The position numbers were made by a program, and so were the translations under genes. A DNA stretch of 64,000 nucleotides from Methylotenera sp. (GTDB taxonomy: Bacteria > Pseudomonadota > Gammaproteobacteria > Burkholderiales > Methylophilaceae), in assembly GCA_021732365.1 (NCBI GenBank), contig JAKFVD010000029.1, positions 1-64,000 on the forward strand, written 5' to 3'. Of the stretch, positions 45,730-54,305 are shown one piece after another. Each line of letters starts with the position of its first letter. Position 1 is the stretch's first letter. The notes beneath the pieces were generated by a model. That model had not been told where the DNA came from and searched no databases. It saw only the letters and a list, made by a program, of their open reading frames with translations.

Positions 45730-48318
45730 ATGATAGATTTACAAAGCCCATTAAAACAAGCCACGCAAGCTTGGCGACTTGATTTAAAAACACAGCAACA
45801 AGCATTAGAAACAGCGTTTTTCCAACATCAAAATACTGCCAAGCTTTTAAAGCAGCAATCGCTATTAATTGATCGATTACTGAAGAAAATATGGTTGCAG
45901 GCAAATATTCATGCGGATATCGCATTAATCGCAGTAGGTGGCTATGGTCGCAATCAACTGTTCCCTTATTCTGATATTGATTTACTGATTTTACTGCCAG
46001 ATGCAGACTTCAGCGCTGAAGTTAATGCCTTACAGAACCAAAAAATAGAAAGTTTAATTGGCTTGCTTTGGGATATTGGCCTCAATGTTGGCCATAGCGT
46101 AAGGACACTGCAAGAGTGCATTGATGAGTCTGTGCATGATGTTACTGTACAAACCAATTTGCTAGAAGCACGTTTGCTGTGTGGTAAAACAAATCATTTT
46201 ATTGCCTTCCTAAAAGCCGTTAATCAAACAATGGATGCGGCAAGTTTCTTTGCCGCAAAGTTTAAGGAACAAGATAATCGCCATGCTAAATTTAACGATA
46301 CCACCTACAACTTAGAGCCGAATATTAAAGAAAGTCCAGGTGGGCTGCGCGATTTGCACATGATTCTATGGCTTGCAGTGAGCCAGAATTTAGGTAAAAA
46401 CTGGGCTGATTTAGCTAAAAATAATATCATCACAAAAGCAGAGTTACGCCAAATTAAACGCCACGAGCGCAACCTGCAAAACCTGCGTATACGCTTACAT
46501 TACTTAGCTAAACGTCGTGAAGACCGCTTACTGTTTGACTTTCAAAATGAATTAGCCAGTGAAATCGGCTGTGTAACAACGTCACGCAAACGCGCCAGCG
46601 AGCAGCTCATGCAAAGTTATTACACCAGTGCGAAATTTATTAACTTAATCAATGAAATTCTGCTTAAAACTTTTGAAAAGATAGCCTACAAAACTAGGCC
46701 TAAAATCTTGCCTATTAATGCACGGTTTGAAGCGCACGATGATTTGCTGGAAATCAAAACAGCCAATGTTCTGCAGCAATATCCAAATGCTATATTGGAA
46801 AGCTTTTTATTGCTGCAGCAGCATCCTCAATTAACCGGAATGAGCGCTAATTTAATTCGCGAATTGCAACGTGTTAAAAAAATAGTGAATGTCGATTTTC
46901 GTCAAGCCGCTGATAATAAAGCCACATTTTTAGCCATTCTGTCGCAGTCAAATGGCGTCAATCACTCGCTACGCCGCATGAATCGTTATGGTATTTTAGG
47001 CGAGTACATTCCCGTTTTTGGCAAAATCGTCGGCCAAATGCAGCATGATTTATTTCATGTATACACCGTGGATGAGCATATTCTAAATGTACTGGCCAAT
47101 TTACGCCGTTATGCGAAACCTGAACTCAAACATGAATTTCCGCTTTGTACGCAATTATTTAGCGATTTTGATAAGCCCCACCTGCTCTATCTAGCCGCAC
47201 TATTCCATGACATTGCAAAAGGACGTGGCGGCGATCATTCCACGCTTGGCACGATTGACGCAAAACGCTTCTGCAAGCTACATGGCTTACCAAAAGAAGA
47301 TACAAGTTTAGTCGCTTGGCTGGTGGATGCGCACCTTAAAATGTCTAGTACTGCACAAAAATCGGATTTATCCGACCCAGAAGTGATTCAGCAATTTGCG
47401 CACTTTGTTAAAACAGAAAAGCGCTTGATTGCTCTGTATTTGCTGACGGTAGCAGATATTCGCGGCACCAGTCCTGTGGTGTGGAATGCATGGAAAGCGC
47501 GACTTCTGGAAAGCTTATTTTATGCAACGCTGCACTTATTAAAAAACACTGGGTTTACCACAGAACAAACGATTCAAACGCGCCAGATTGAAGCCTCTGA
47601 AAAGCTTACTCGATATGGGCTTAAACCAGAGTCTTATCTTGCGTTATGGCAAAACGTCGGCAAAGGCTACTTTGCGCGTTTTGAATCAGATGAAATTGCT
47701 TGGCAAAGCCGCCTTTTAACGCCACATGTTTTTTCTGAAAAACCTATTGTGCGCGCACGCTTAAGCCCAAACGGTGATGGCATCCAAGTGATGATTTATA
47801 CGCGCAATCAAGACGATTTGTTTGCACGTATTTGCAACTTCTTTGATCGCATGGCTTATAACATCGTACAAGCTAAAATTTATACCACTAATCACGGCTA
47901 TGCACTTAATAATTTTATTGTTTTAGATCAATCAGGTAAATCAGTTAGTTATAGTGGTTTATTAAAATTTATCGAGCTTGAGTTAACGCAAAAAATTACC
48001 AGCGCTCAACCATTAGAAGCACCATTACAAGGCAGAATAAGTCGCCAAGTCAAATATATGTCCATTAAGCCACAAGTTGAAATCTTCTCTGAAATACAAG
48101 GTAATTTTCACACTTTAGCAATCATAGCAGGTGATAGACCTGGCCTATTAGCACATGTTGCAAACGTTTTTTTACAACAGAACATTGAGCTGCATAATGC
48201 TAAAATTAATACCTTAGGCAGTCGCGCAGAAGACAGCTTCTTAATCTCGGCCAAGCATGGAAAAATAATCTCAGAAAGCCAAATTCAAGCGCTAAAGCAG
48301 TGTTTAGTGGCGCTATAA
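45730..48318 (+). CDS. glnD: Bifunctional uridylyltransferase/uridylyl-removing enzyme
   Basis: 862 residues. Senses glutamine and uridylylates or de-uridylylates PII proteins. Domains in order: nucleotidyltransferase with GGYGRNQLFPYSDIDLL (about 72-88), the PII-UTase helical region with KESPGGLRDLHMILW, an HD domain with LAALFHDIAKGRGGDHS (about 487-503), and two ACT domains (about 675-755 and 785-862). All catalytic motifs look intact. Its last 6 bases overlap the convergent DUF1428 gene. Confidence 0.96.
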   Translation: MIDLQSPLKQATQAWRLDLKTQQQALETAFFQHQNTAKLLKQQSLLIDRLLKKIWLQANIHADIALIAVGGYGRNQLFPYSDIDLLILLPDADFSAEVNALQNQKIESLIGLLWDIGLNVGHSVRTLQECIDESVHDVTVQTNLLEARLLCGKTNHFIAFLKAVNQTMDAASFFAAKFKEQDNRHAKFNDTTYNLEPNIKESPGGLRDLHMILWLAVSQNLGKNWADLAKNNIITKAELRQIKRHERNLQNLRIRLHYLAKRREDRLLFDFQNELASEIGCVTTSRKRASEQLMQSYYTSAKFINLINEILLKTFEKIAYKTRPKILPINARFEAHDDLLEIKTANVLQQYPNAILESFLLLQQHPQLTGMSANLIRELQRVKKIVNVDFRQAADNKATFLAILSQSNGVNHSLRRMNRYGILGEYIPVFGKIVGQMQHDLFHVYTVDEHILNVLANLRRYAKPELKHEFPLCTQLFSDFDKPHLLYLAALFHDIAKGRGGDHSTLGTIDAKRFCKLHGLPKEDTSLVAWLVDAHLKMSSTAQKSDLSDPEVIQQFAHFVKTEKRLIALYLLTVADIRGTSPVVWNAWKARLLESLFYATLHLLKNTGFTTEQTIQTRQIEASEKLTRYGLKPESYLALWQNVGKGYFARFESDEIAWQSRLLTPHVFSEKPIVRARLSPNGDGIQVMIYTRNQDDLFARICNFFDRMAYNIVQAKIYTTNHGYALNNFIVLDQSGKSVSYSGLLKFIELELTQKITSAQPLEAPLQGRISRQVKYMSIKPQVEIFSEIQGNFHTLAIIAGDRPGLLAHVANVFLQQNIELHNAKINTLGSRAEDSFLISAKHGKIISESQIQALKQCLVAL

Positions 48319-48675
48319 ATCAACCATGCTGGTAAAGCCGCCGTATACCATGCGCTGCAAATCAAAGGGCATATTATTTTCATCACATAGTCCTGCCATA
48401 CTCTCATCTGCATGCACTTTTGCGTTCACATCATCGCGATGCTGCCTTGATTGAAAAATAATAAATGAAAAAATAACCAGCTCTTCTGCAGAAGCATTGA
48501 CCGCTTTAGGGAAAGAACCTTTCGCCCATTCTGAGTCCATATCTTCAGCCAAACATTCTTTGTAAGCGAGCGCACCGTGTTTCATCCATATTTCGCCTGC
48601 CTTTGCTGCCATTTCTCTGTAAAAATCTAATTTAGACTTTGTTACAGCCAGCACATATCCATCAACATATGACAT
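48313..48675 (-). CDS. DUF1428 protein
   Basis: 120 residues. MSYVDGYVLAVTKSKLDFYREMA at the start and MPFDLQRMVYGGFTSMVDL at the end match the DUF1428 (YbaA-like) family, dimeric ferredoxin-like alpha-beta barrel proteins of unknown function. It overlaps the 3' end of glnD by 6 bases on the opposite strand and follows a cupin gene by 37 bases, so it is likely co-transcribed with it. Confidence 0.82.
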   Translation of the reverse strand: MSYVDGYVLAVTKSKLDFYREMAAKAGEIWMKHGALAYKECLAEDMDSEWAKGSFPKAVNASAEELVIFSFIIFQSRQHRDDVNAKVHADESMAGLCDENNMPFDLQRMVYGGFTSMVDL

Positions 48676-48712
48676 ATCGATTTATCCTCAAGAAATATGA
48701 ATAACCTTAAAA

Positions 48713-49012
48713 TTAACCAAATTGGTAATGTTTGCGTAGTGGCTTTTTAATATGCCAGATACAAGATAGGCCTGCAGGAAAAGTCACTAAATCCCCTGCA
48801 CCAAAACTGACTGCATCTCCGCCATTTTTAGGCGTTACAGTTACTTCACCTTCTAAAATATAAGCAACTTCTTGCGTTTGATAACTCCAAGGGAAAGTAG
48901 AGCTTTCTTTGGCCCAAATAGGCCAGCTGAACACATTGAGCGCTGCAAGTTTTTCTGTATCTGGCTTTTCGACGCCGATAACCAAGGTTTCATCATTGAG
49001 TGCTTGTTTCAT
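48713..49012 (-). CDS. Cupin-domain protein 1 (DUF861 type)
   Basis: 99 residues, single cupin of the cupin_3/DUF861 group: FSWPIWAKESSTFPWSY, VAYILEGEVTVTP, and AGDLVTFPAGLSCIWHI. It is about 40 percent similar by eye to the next cupin gene, 103 bases upstream, and is probably its paralogue. The start has GGGAG six bases upstream. That Shine-Dalgarno follows directly on the T-run of a terminator (49032-49063), leaving no room for a promoter between. Substrate unknown; the family binds small molecules or metals. Confidence 0.8.
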   Translation of the reverse strand: MKQALNDETLVIGVEKPDTEKLAALNVFSWPIWAKESSTFPWSYQTQEVAYILEGEVTVTPKNGGDAVSFGAGDLVTFPAGLSCIWHIKKPLRKHYQFG

Positions 49013-49031
49013 CCTATGCTCCCAAAAACAA

Positions 49032-49063
49032 AAAAGCCTAGCTCTGATAGAGGCTAGGCTTTT
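49032..49063 (-). terminator. Terminator between the two cupin genes
   Basis: AAAAGCCTAGC (49032-49042) pairs perfectly with 49053-49063; on the minus strand it is followed by TTTTTTGTTTTTGGG. The T-run leads straight into the Shine-Dalgarno of cupin gene 1. Confidence 0.82.
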
Positions 49064-49115
49064 ATTGTAAACCTAAATTAATTCAAATTAAATCAGGCTT
49101 TTACAAACGCAAAAA

Positions 49116-49391
49116 TTAAGAGTGTTTGTAGTGTTTTTTCAACTGTTTAACCACTTCCCATTGTGATTTCATGCCTTTTGGGAACACAACGAAATCACCT
49201 GCTTTAATAACCACTTTTTCGCCACCTTGTGGTGTTACGTGGATTTCGCCTTCTAACAAATAAGCGCTTTCTGTCATACCGAAATCTAATGGGAATTTAG
49301 ACACTTCTTTCTCCCAAATAGACCAGCTAGCAACGCCTAGCTCTTTTAGTTTCTCTTCTGACGGGTTATGGTCAATAATAATTTGGCTCAT
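49116..49391 (-). CDS. Cupin-domain protein 2 (DUF861 type)
   Basis: 91 residues. VASWSIWEKEVSKFPLDF, SAYLLEGEIHVTPQGGEKV and AGDFVVFPKGMKSQWEVVKQ give the same cupin_3 pattern as its neighbour. Predicted single jelly-roll, cytoplasmic. It lies 77 bases downstream of tRNA-Ser on the same strand. A strong terminator follows. No substrate can be assigned. Confidence 0.8.
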   Translation of the reverse strand: MSQIIIDHNPSEEKLKELGVASWSIWEKEVSKFPLDFGMTESAYLLEGEIHVTPQGGEKVVIKAGDFVVFPKGMKSQWEVVKQLKKHYKHS

Positions 49392-49468
49392 TTTAAATCC
49401 TTAAAAAGTGAATAGTGTTCTGTTTAAAAACAAATGCCGCTTCAACATTTAAAGCGGCACTTAAATTT

Positions 49469-49558
49469 TGGCGGAAGAGGTGAGATTCGAACTCACGGTG
49501 GGCTCGCACCCACGACAGTTTTCAAGACTGTAGCATTAAACCGCTCTGCCACTCTTCC
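49469..49558 (-). tRNA. tRNA-Ser (anticodon UGA)
   Basis: 90 bases including an encoded CCA. Acceptor stem GGAAGAG pairs with CTCTTCC. The anticodon stem ACAGT/ACTGT encloses loop CTTGAAA with anticodon TGA. There is a long variable arm (GTGGGTGCGAGCCCAC) and a T-loop GTTCGAATC, as expected for a class II serine tRNA that reads UCA and UCG/UCU by wobble. Confidence 0.97.
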
Positions 49559-49616
49559 AATCTTAGCTACGAATCGACGATGTGTTATTCGCGAAAGACC
49601 GCATTATAGCAAACAA

Positions 49617-50150
49617 TTAATCGTCTTGAATATCTTGATTTGGAAAAAGTACGTCAGTAAAACCAAAATCTTTTAAATTTTTAATGCGCATGGGGTACAA
49701 AATGCCGTTTAAGTGGTCGCATTCGTGCTGAACGACCCTGGCATGGAAGCCGCTTACTAGTCTGTCAATCGGATTTCCAAACTGATCAAAGCCTGTGTAA
49801 TGCAAGCGCGTATGCCTTGGCACAATGCCGCGCATGTTGGGAACAGACAAACAACCTTCCCAGCCATCTTCCATTTCATCTTGTATTGGCGCTAAAACGG
49901 GGTTAATTAAAACGGTGTAAGGTACTTGTTCTGCATCTGGATAGCGCGGATTTGAGCCAACGCCAAAAATAACCACTTGCAAGCTCACCCCAATTTGCGG
50001 CGCAGCAATACCTGCGCCATTCATATACGCCATGGTGTCTTGCATATCCTGTATTAACGCATGCAATTCTGGCGTATCAAATTGTGTTACAGGCAAGGCT
50101 TGCTGCAATAAAATTGGGTCGCCCATGCGTAAAACTGTTTTAATGGCCAT
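49617..50150 (-). CDS. def: Peptide deformylase
   Basis: 177 residues. Removes the formyl group from nascent proteins. Three motifs are present: [12 protein letters not shown] (about 46-57), EGCLSVP, and the metal-binding [11 protein letters not shown]. Motif 1 has A rather than the more usual L/V before AAPQ. It lies between the methylthioinosine phosphorylase-like gene and tRNA-Ser and is not beside fmt as in many bacteria, so it may be a second deformylase. Confidence 0.92.
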   Translation of the reverse strand: MAIKTVLRMGDPILLQQALPVTQFDTPELHALIQDMQDTMAYMNGAGIAAPQIGVSLQVVIFGVGSNPRYPDAEQVPYTVLINPVLAPIQDEMEDGWEGCLSVPNMRGIVPRHTRLHYTGFDQFGNPIDRLVSGFHARVVQHECDHLNGILYPMRIKNLKDFGFTDVLFPNQDIQDD

Positions 50151-50170
50151 TTTTTAACGCATTTAATGTG

Positions 50171-50920
50171 TTAAGTTGCATCATACACGCGCACTGTTTC
50201 TTCTATTAAAATGCGCACTTTTACCATCGTAAGTTCTAATGTTGCCATTACATCTTCATACTGAATACCGTTTGTACTGTCGCCGCGCCCTGCTGCCTGA
50301 TTGGCGATTGGGCATAATGCCGCATACTGCAAACCAAGCTCACGCGCTAATGCCGCTTCTGGCATACCAGTCATACCGACCAATGTAGCACCATCACGCT
50401 CCAGACGATTAATCTCTGCTGCGGTTTCTAATCTCGGGCCTTGCACACAAGCATACACACCACCGTCATGCAAATTTTGATGGCTATTCTTTGCAGCTTG
50501 CTTGCATAACTGACGCAACGATTCAGAATAAGGTTCAGTGAAATCAATATGCTTAACAGGCAGTTCAATGCCATCATGATAAGTATTTTTGCGACCGTGT
50601 GTGTAATCTAAAATTTGGTGTGGCAATACAATGTCGCCCGCCCGCAAATCGCTGCTGATACCACCAACAGTTGCAATTGCCAATAAATGTGTGACCCCCA
50701 CAGAATGCAGCGCCCAAATATTAGCGCGATAATTCACTGCGTGCGGCGGAATGGTGTGCCCGCCGCCATGTCGTGCCAAAAAAACGACTTCTACGCCTGC
50801 AATTTCGCCAAAAATAAGCGGTTGCGATGCTTCTCCATACGGAGTACGCGCAATTTGGCGCCTTGTGATGCTTAAATTATCCAGTTGCGTTAATCCGGTA
50901 CCGCCAATAATTCCCAACAT
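50171..50920 (-). CDS. mtnP: S-methyl-5'-thioinosine / methylthioadenosine phosphorylase
   Basis: 249 residues of the PNP/MTAP family: GIIGGTGL phosphate-binding start, FLARHGGGHTIPPHAVNYRAN, and VGMTGMPEAALARELG. It salvages the purine base from a methylthio-nucleoside. The segment around ANQAAGRGD, and placement in a group known for methylthioinosine phosphorylases in Pseudomonas-like bacteria, favour 5'-methylthioinosine as substrate, but methylthioadenosine is possible. Followed by def 20 bases later. Divergent from hpnC. Confidence 0.85.
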   Translation of the reverse strand: MLGIIGGTGLTQLDNLSITRRQIARTPYGEASQPLIFGEIAGVEVVFLARHGGGHTIPPHAVNYRANIWALHSVGVTHLLAIATVGGISSDLRAGDIVLPHQILDYTHGRKNTYHDGIELPVKHIDFTEPYSESLRQLCKQAAKNSHQNLHDGGVYACVQGPRLETAAEINRLERDGATLVGMTGMPEAALARELGLQYAALCPIANQAAGRGDSTNGIQYEDVMATLELTMVKVRILIEETVRVYDAT

Positions 50921-51021
50921 ATATTACCTAACCTATAAAAGCTGCATTATTTGTGATTATTGTAGCGCATGATAGCGGCTTGCGCTGTAGGATTAAGCGG
51001 TTTTATGGCATACTTTGGCTT

Positions 51022-51166
51022 AAGGATATTTCTGTAAATTCAAATTTTTAAGTCAGACAAGGCGCGATTAAAAAATAATGACGCCGCATATGTATGATAT
51101 GTAAGGAATTAATTTTTATGAGCAACGCCGTATGACGACGAAAGTTGGATTTATAGAGGTATCCTT
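51022..51166 (+). repeat. 145-base inverted-repeat element covering the hpnC ribosome site
   Basis: Terminal arms of 22 bases (51022-51043 and 51145-51166) are inverted repeats with 18 identities. The four differences all become G-U pairs in the plus-strand transcript, giving an unbroken 22-pair helix. The interior is also a loose inverted repeat. The right arm contains AGAGG, 7 bases before the hpnC ATG at 51167, so the helix would hide the ribosome site. Two tiny frames (51079-51105 and 51118-51135) lie inside. It could be a miniature transposable element or a regulatory leader. Confidence 0.65.
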
Positions 51167-52048
51167 ATGAATGGAAACGAGAAGACCATAGACCTGATGA
51201 AAGATAGCCTTGCGGATAGCTTGGAAATTTCTCAAACGCATTATGAAAATTTTCCTGTTGCATCGCATTTTTTACCCAAGCATTTACGCCACCCAATTGC
51301 ACTTATTTACACTTTTGCGCGCCAAGCAGACGACTTTGCCGATGAAGGCCATCATAGGCCCGCAACAAGGCTAGCCAATCTGCAAGGATTTAAAGACCAG
51401 CTCGATTTAATTAAAAACAATAGCAGAACAAAGTCACCTTTTTTTACCGAATTTGGCGATATGGTGCGTGAATATAATCTGCCACTCACGCCATTTTATG
51501 ATCTGCTAGATGCGTTTAGCCAAGATGTGACTAAGACACGTTATGCCAATTTCTTTGAGCTTTTAGATTACTGTCGCCGCTCTGCCAACCCAATAGGTGC
51601 TTTGTTACTGCATCTTTTTGGAAAAGCCACGCCAGAAAATTTAATCTATTCCAATCAAGTCTGTACCGCATTGCAATTAATCAACTTTTATCAAGATATT
51701 GCCATTGACTTTGAAAACGACTTTCACCGTAGCCGTATCTATCTTTGCCAAGATGAAATGCGCGAATACGGCGTAACCGAAGCGCAAATCGCCAGCCAGC
51801 ATGTCAATAAAAATTGGGAAAGATTTATGCTGTTTAACATTGAGCGTGCGCAAACAATGTTAAACGAAGGCAAGCCGCTAGAGCATATTCTGCCAGGTAG
51901 AATTGGTTTGGAAATGCGCATGATTATTGGTGGCGGAGACCGCATTTTGTATAAGCTCAAAAATGTGCAAGGCGATATTTTTAAACATCGTCCGCATTTA
52001 AAAGCTTGGGATTGGCCGCTTATCCTGCTGAAAGCTTTGCTTACTTAA
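51167..52048 (+). CDS. hpnC: Squalene synthase HpnC (hydroxysqualene synthase)
   Basis: 293 residues, trans-prenyl head-to-head synthase fold. In the HpnCDE route it converts presqualene diphosphate to hydroxysqualene. Aspartate motif 1 is RQADDFADEG and motif 2 lies in NFYQDIAIDFENDFHRSRIYL. AGAGG seven bases before the ATG is inside the upstream inverted-repeat arm. The stop ACT TAA is followed 29 bases later by hpnD. Confidence 0.9.
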   Translation: MNGNEKTIDLMKDSLADSLEISQTHYENFPVASHFLPKHLRHPIALIYTFARQADDFADEGHHRPATRLANLQGFKDQLDLIKNNSRTKSPFFTEFGDMVREYNLPLTPFYDLLDAFSQDVTKTRYANFFELLDYCRRSANPIGALLLHLFGKATPENLIYSNQVCTALQLINFYQDIAIDFENDFHRSRIYLCQDEMREYGVTEAQIASQHVNKNWERFMLFNIERAQTMLNEGKPLEHILPGRIGLEMRMIIGGGDRILYKLKNVQGDIFKHRPHLKAWDWPLILLKALLT

Positions 52049-52077
52049 CACTATTTTTTGCTCTAATATTTAAACAC

Positions 52078-52923
52078 ATGACGCCACAGCAATATTGCCA
52101 ACAAAAAGCTGCTCAAAGTGGCTCCAGTTTTACGCTCAGCTTTATCTTTTTACCCAAAACACAGCGCCACGCCATGGTTGCTCTATATGCATTTTGCCGT
52201 GAAGTGGACGATGTAGTGGATGAATGCACCGATTTTAATGTGGCGCAAACCAAACTAAATTGGTGGAAAAGTGAAATTACTAATTTATACGCCAATACCC
52301 CACAACATCCAGTAACCAAAGCATTACAGCCATTTATTGCACCATTCAATCTTGCCCAAGAGCATTTTTTAGAGATTATTGATGGCATGGAAATGGATTT
52401 AAAATTCAATCGTTATGAAGATTTTAAGCAGTTACAATTATATTGCTACCGCGTGGCAAGCGTAGTTGGCTTATTATCCGCACAGATATTTGGCTTTAAA
52501 AATCGCCAAACGCTTAAATATGCGCACGATTTAGGCATGGCATTTCAACTGACGAACATTATTCGCGACGTAGGCGAAGATGCGCGCCGTGGCCGTATTT
52601 ACTTGCCGCTAGACGAATTAAAAAAAGCCAATGTATCTGAAGAAGATATTCTGCACAGTCGTGAAACAGAGCAGGTAAAAGCGTTGATGGAATATCAAAT
52701 TGAACGCGCAGAAACCTATTATGATAAAGCCTTGCGTGAATTGCCGCTTGAAGATGCCAAACAGCAGCGCACAGGTCTGATGATGGCGGCGATATACCGC
52801 ACTTTATTGCGCGAAATTCTACAAGATGGCGCGCAGAAAGTATTAAATGCGCGTATTTCGCTGGGCGGATTTCACAAGTTGTCTTTGGTGTACTCAGTGT
52901 TGCTAAAGCAAATATGGAGCTAA
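52078..52923 (+). CDS. hpnD: Presqualene diphosphate synthase
   Basis: 281 residues. Joins two farnesyl diphosphates. Motifs FCREVDDVVDECTD and NIIRDVGEDARRGRIYLP are both complete. The frame extends 24 codons upstream into hpnC, but MTPQQYCQQKAAQSGSSF is the usual family N-terminus, so the ATG at 52078 was chosen; no good Shine-Dalgarno is visible. Followed by hpnE after 3 bases. Confidence 0.93.
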   Translation: MTPQQYCQQKAAQSGSSFTLSFIFLPKTQRHAMVALYAFCREVDDVVDECTDFNVAQTKLNWWKSEITNLYANTPQHPVTKALQPFIAPFNLAQEHFLEIIDGMEMDLKFNRYEDFKQLQLYCYRVASVVGLLSAQIFGFKNRQTLKYAHDLGMAFQLTNIIRDVGEDARRGRIYLPLDELKKANVSEEDILHSRETEQVKALMEYQIERAETYYDKALRELPLEDAKQQRTGLMMAAIYRTLLREILQDGAQKVLNARISLGGFHKLSLVYSVLLKQIWS

Positions 52924-52926
52924 GCG

Positions 52927-54267
52927 ATGAATAAAAAAACAGTGCAAAAAAATAAAATGCACGTAGCGATTATTGGCGGCGGCATGGCTGGCTTATCGGC
53001 GGCGGCGGCGCTGGCGGAGGAAGGTATCCAAATCTCACTCTTTGAAGCTGGCCCGCACTTTGGCGGACGCGCTCGCAGTGTGGCGATTGAATTTAACAGC
53101 CAGACGTTTCAAGTGGATAATGGTCAGCATATTTTGTTGGGTGCTTATGAAGAAACACTCAAATTATTAGCAATAGTAGGCGTGGATGAAAAAACCGCCT
53201 TTTTGCGCTTACCTTTGGCGCTTAATATGCTTTCGGCGCGCAACAAACAAAACTTTAAATTAAATTGCGCCAATTTTTTGCCGCATCCATTTAACCAGTT
53301 GTTGGGCTTTTTGTTCTGCCAAGGCTTAAGCTTTAGTGAGCGTATTTCTGCCATACTCTTCATGGCTAGACTAAAAAAAATCAGCTATCGTTTATCATCC
53401 GATGAACCATTAAAAAACTTTTTGCTTAAAAATGGACAATCGCTCCTCATCATTAATGTGTTGTGGGAGCCTTTATGTCTAGCCGCTTTAAACACACCGA
53501 TTGAATTGGCTAGCAGTAAAGTATTTTTAAATGTGTTGCGTGATGCGTTTAACCATCACAAAACAGACAGCGATTTTTTGCTTCCAAAGCTGGATTTATC
53601 ACAAATTTTATCCACCCCAATTGCGCGCTATTTGCAAACAAAAAATGTGCATTTATACACTAATAAACGCATTCGAAACATTCAACCATCTCAAAATGGA
53701 TTTCAGGTTTCAACAAGGCTAGAAACGCTAGAGTTCAGTCATGTCATCATCGCCACCGCGGCTAGAAAACTAAAAGAATTAACGGCTGATTTGCCTAAAT
53801 TAGACTTCGTTACCTCTCAAACCGAGCAATATGATGACCAGCCGATTTACACGATTTATCTGCAATATCCCAACACCACAATATTAACGCAGCCCATGTT
53901 AGGCTTAGTAGGTTCAACCAGCCAATGGGTATTTGATAGAGGCCAACTATGTGGTCAGCATGGTTTAATGGCTGTGGTCATCAGCGCGCAGGGTAAGCAT
54001 CAAAAACTGTCGCAAGATATGCTGGCGCTTAAAGTGGCGCAAGAGCTGCATCATGTTTTTCCACACTTACAAAAGCCACTCTGGCACAAAGTGATTGCTG
54101 AAAAACGCGCCACTTTTTCTTGCAGCGTTAATTTGCCAAGGCCAGCTAACCTCACACCCTACCCTAACTTATTTCTGGCGGGCGATTATACTTATGCGGA
54201 TTACCCTGCGACAATTGAGGGTTCTGTTAGAAGTGGTTTGGCTTGCGCAAATTTGATTTTAAAGTAG
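52927..54267 (+). CDS. hpnE: Hydroxysqualene dehydroxylase
   Basis: 446 residues, FAD-dependent amine-oxidase/phytoene-desaturase fold. Dinucleotide motif VAIIGGGMAGLSAAAALA (about 13-30) and GPHFGGRARS. The C-terminal FAD contact is FLAGDYTYADYPATIEGSVRSG. It reduces hydroxysqualene to squalene. With hpnC and hpnD this completes squalene synthesis from farnesyl diphosphate. No squalene-hopene cyclase or carotenoid gene is in the window, so the end product is unknown. It converges on radA. Confidence 0.92.
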   Translation: MNKKTVQKNKMHVAIIGGGMAGLSAAAALAEEGIQISLFEAGPHFGGRARSVAIEFNSQTFQVDNGQHILLGAYEETLKLLAIVGVDEKTAFLRLPLALNMLSARNKQNFKLNCANFLPHPFNQLLGFLFCQGLSFSERISAILFMARLKKISYRLSSDEPLKNFLLKNGQSLLIINVLWEPLCLAALNTPIELASSKVFLNVLRDAFNHHKTDSDFLLPKLDLSQILSTPIARYLQTKNVHLYTNKRIRNIQPSQNGFQVSTRLETLEFSHVIIATAARKLKELTADLPKLDFVTSQTEQYDDQPIYTIYLQYPNTTILTQPMLGLVGSTSQWVFDRGQLCGQHGLMAVVISAQGKHQKLSQDMLALKVAQELHHVFPHLQKPLWHKVIAEKRATFSCSVNLPRPANLTPYPNLFLAGDYTYADYPATIEGSVRSGLACANLILK

Positions 54268-54283
54268 TCAAAAAATTTCGACT

Positions 54284-54298
54284 AAAAAGTGGTTAAGT
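54284..54298 (-). repeat. Copy 3 of the 15-base 3'-flank repeat
   Basis: AAAAAGTGGTTAAGT on the plus strand, 7 bases past the radA stop in the hpnE/radA convergent gap. A looser relative (AAAAATAGGTTAAGTAT) occurs at 55681-55697 between dnaB and radA. Confidence 0.6.
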
Positions 54299-54305
54299 AT
54301 TTTAA

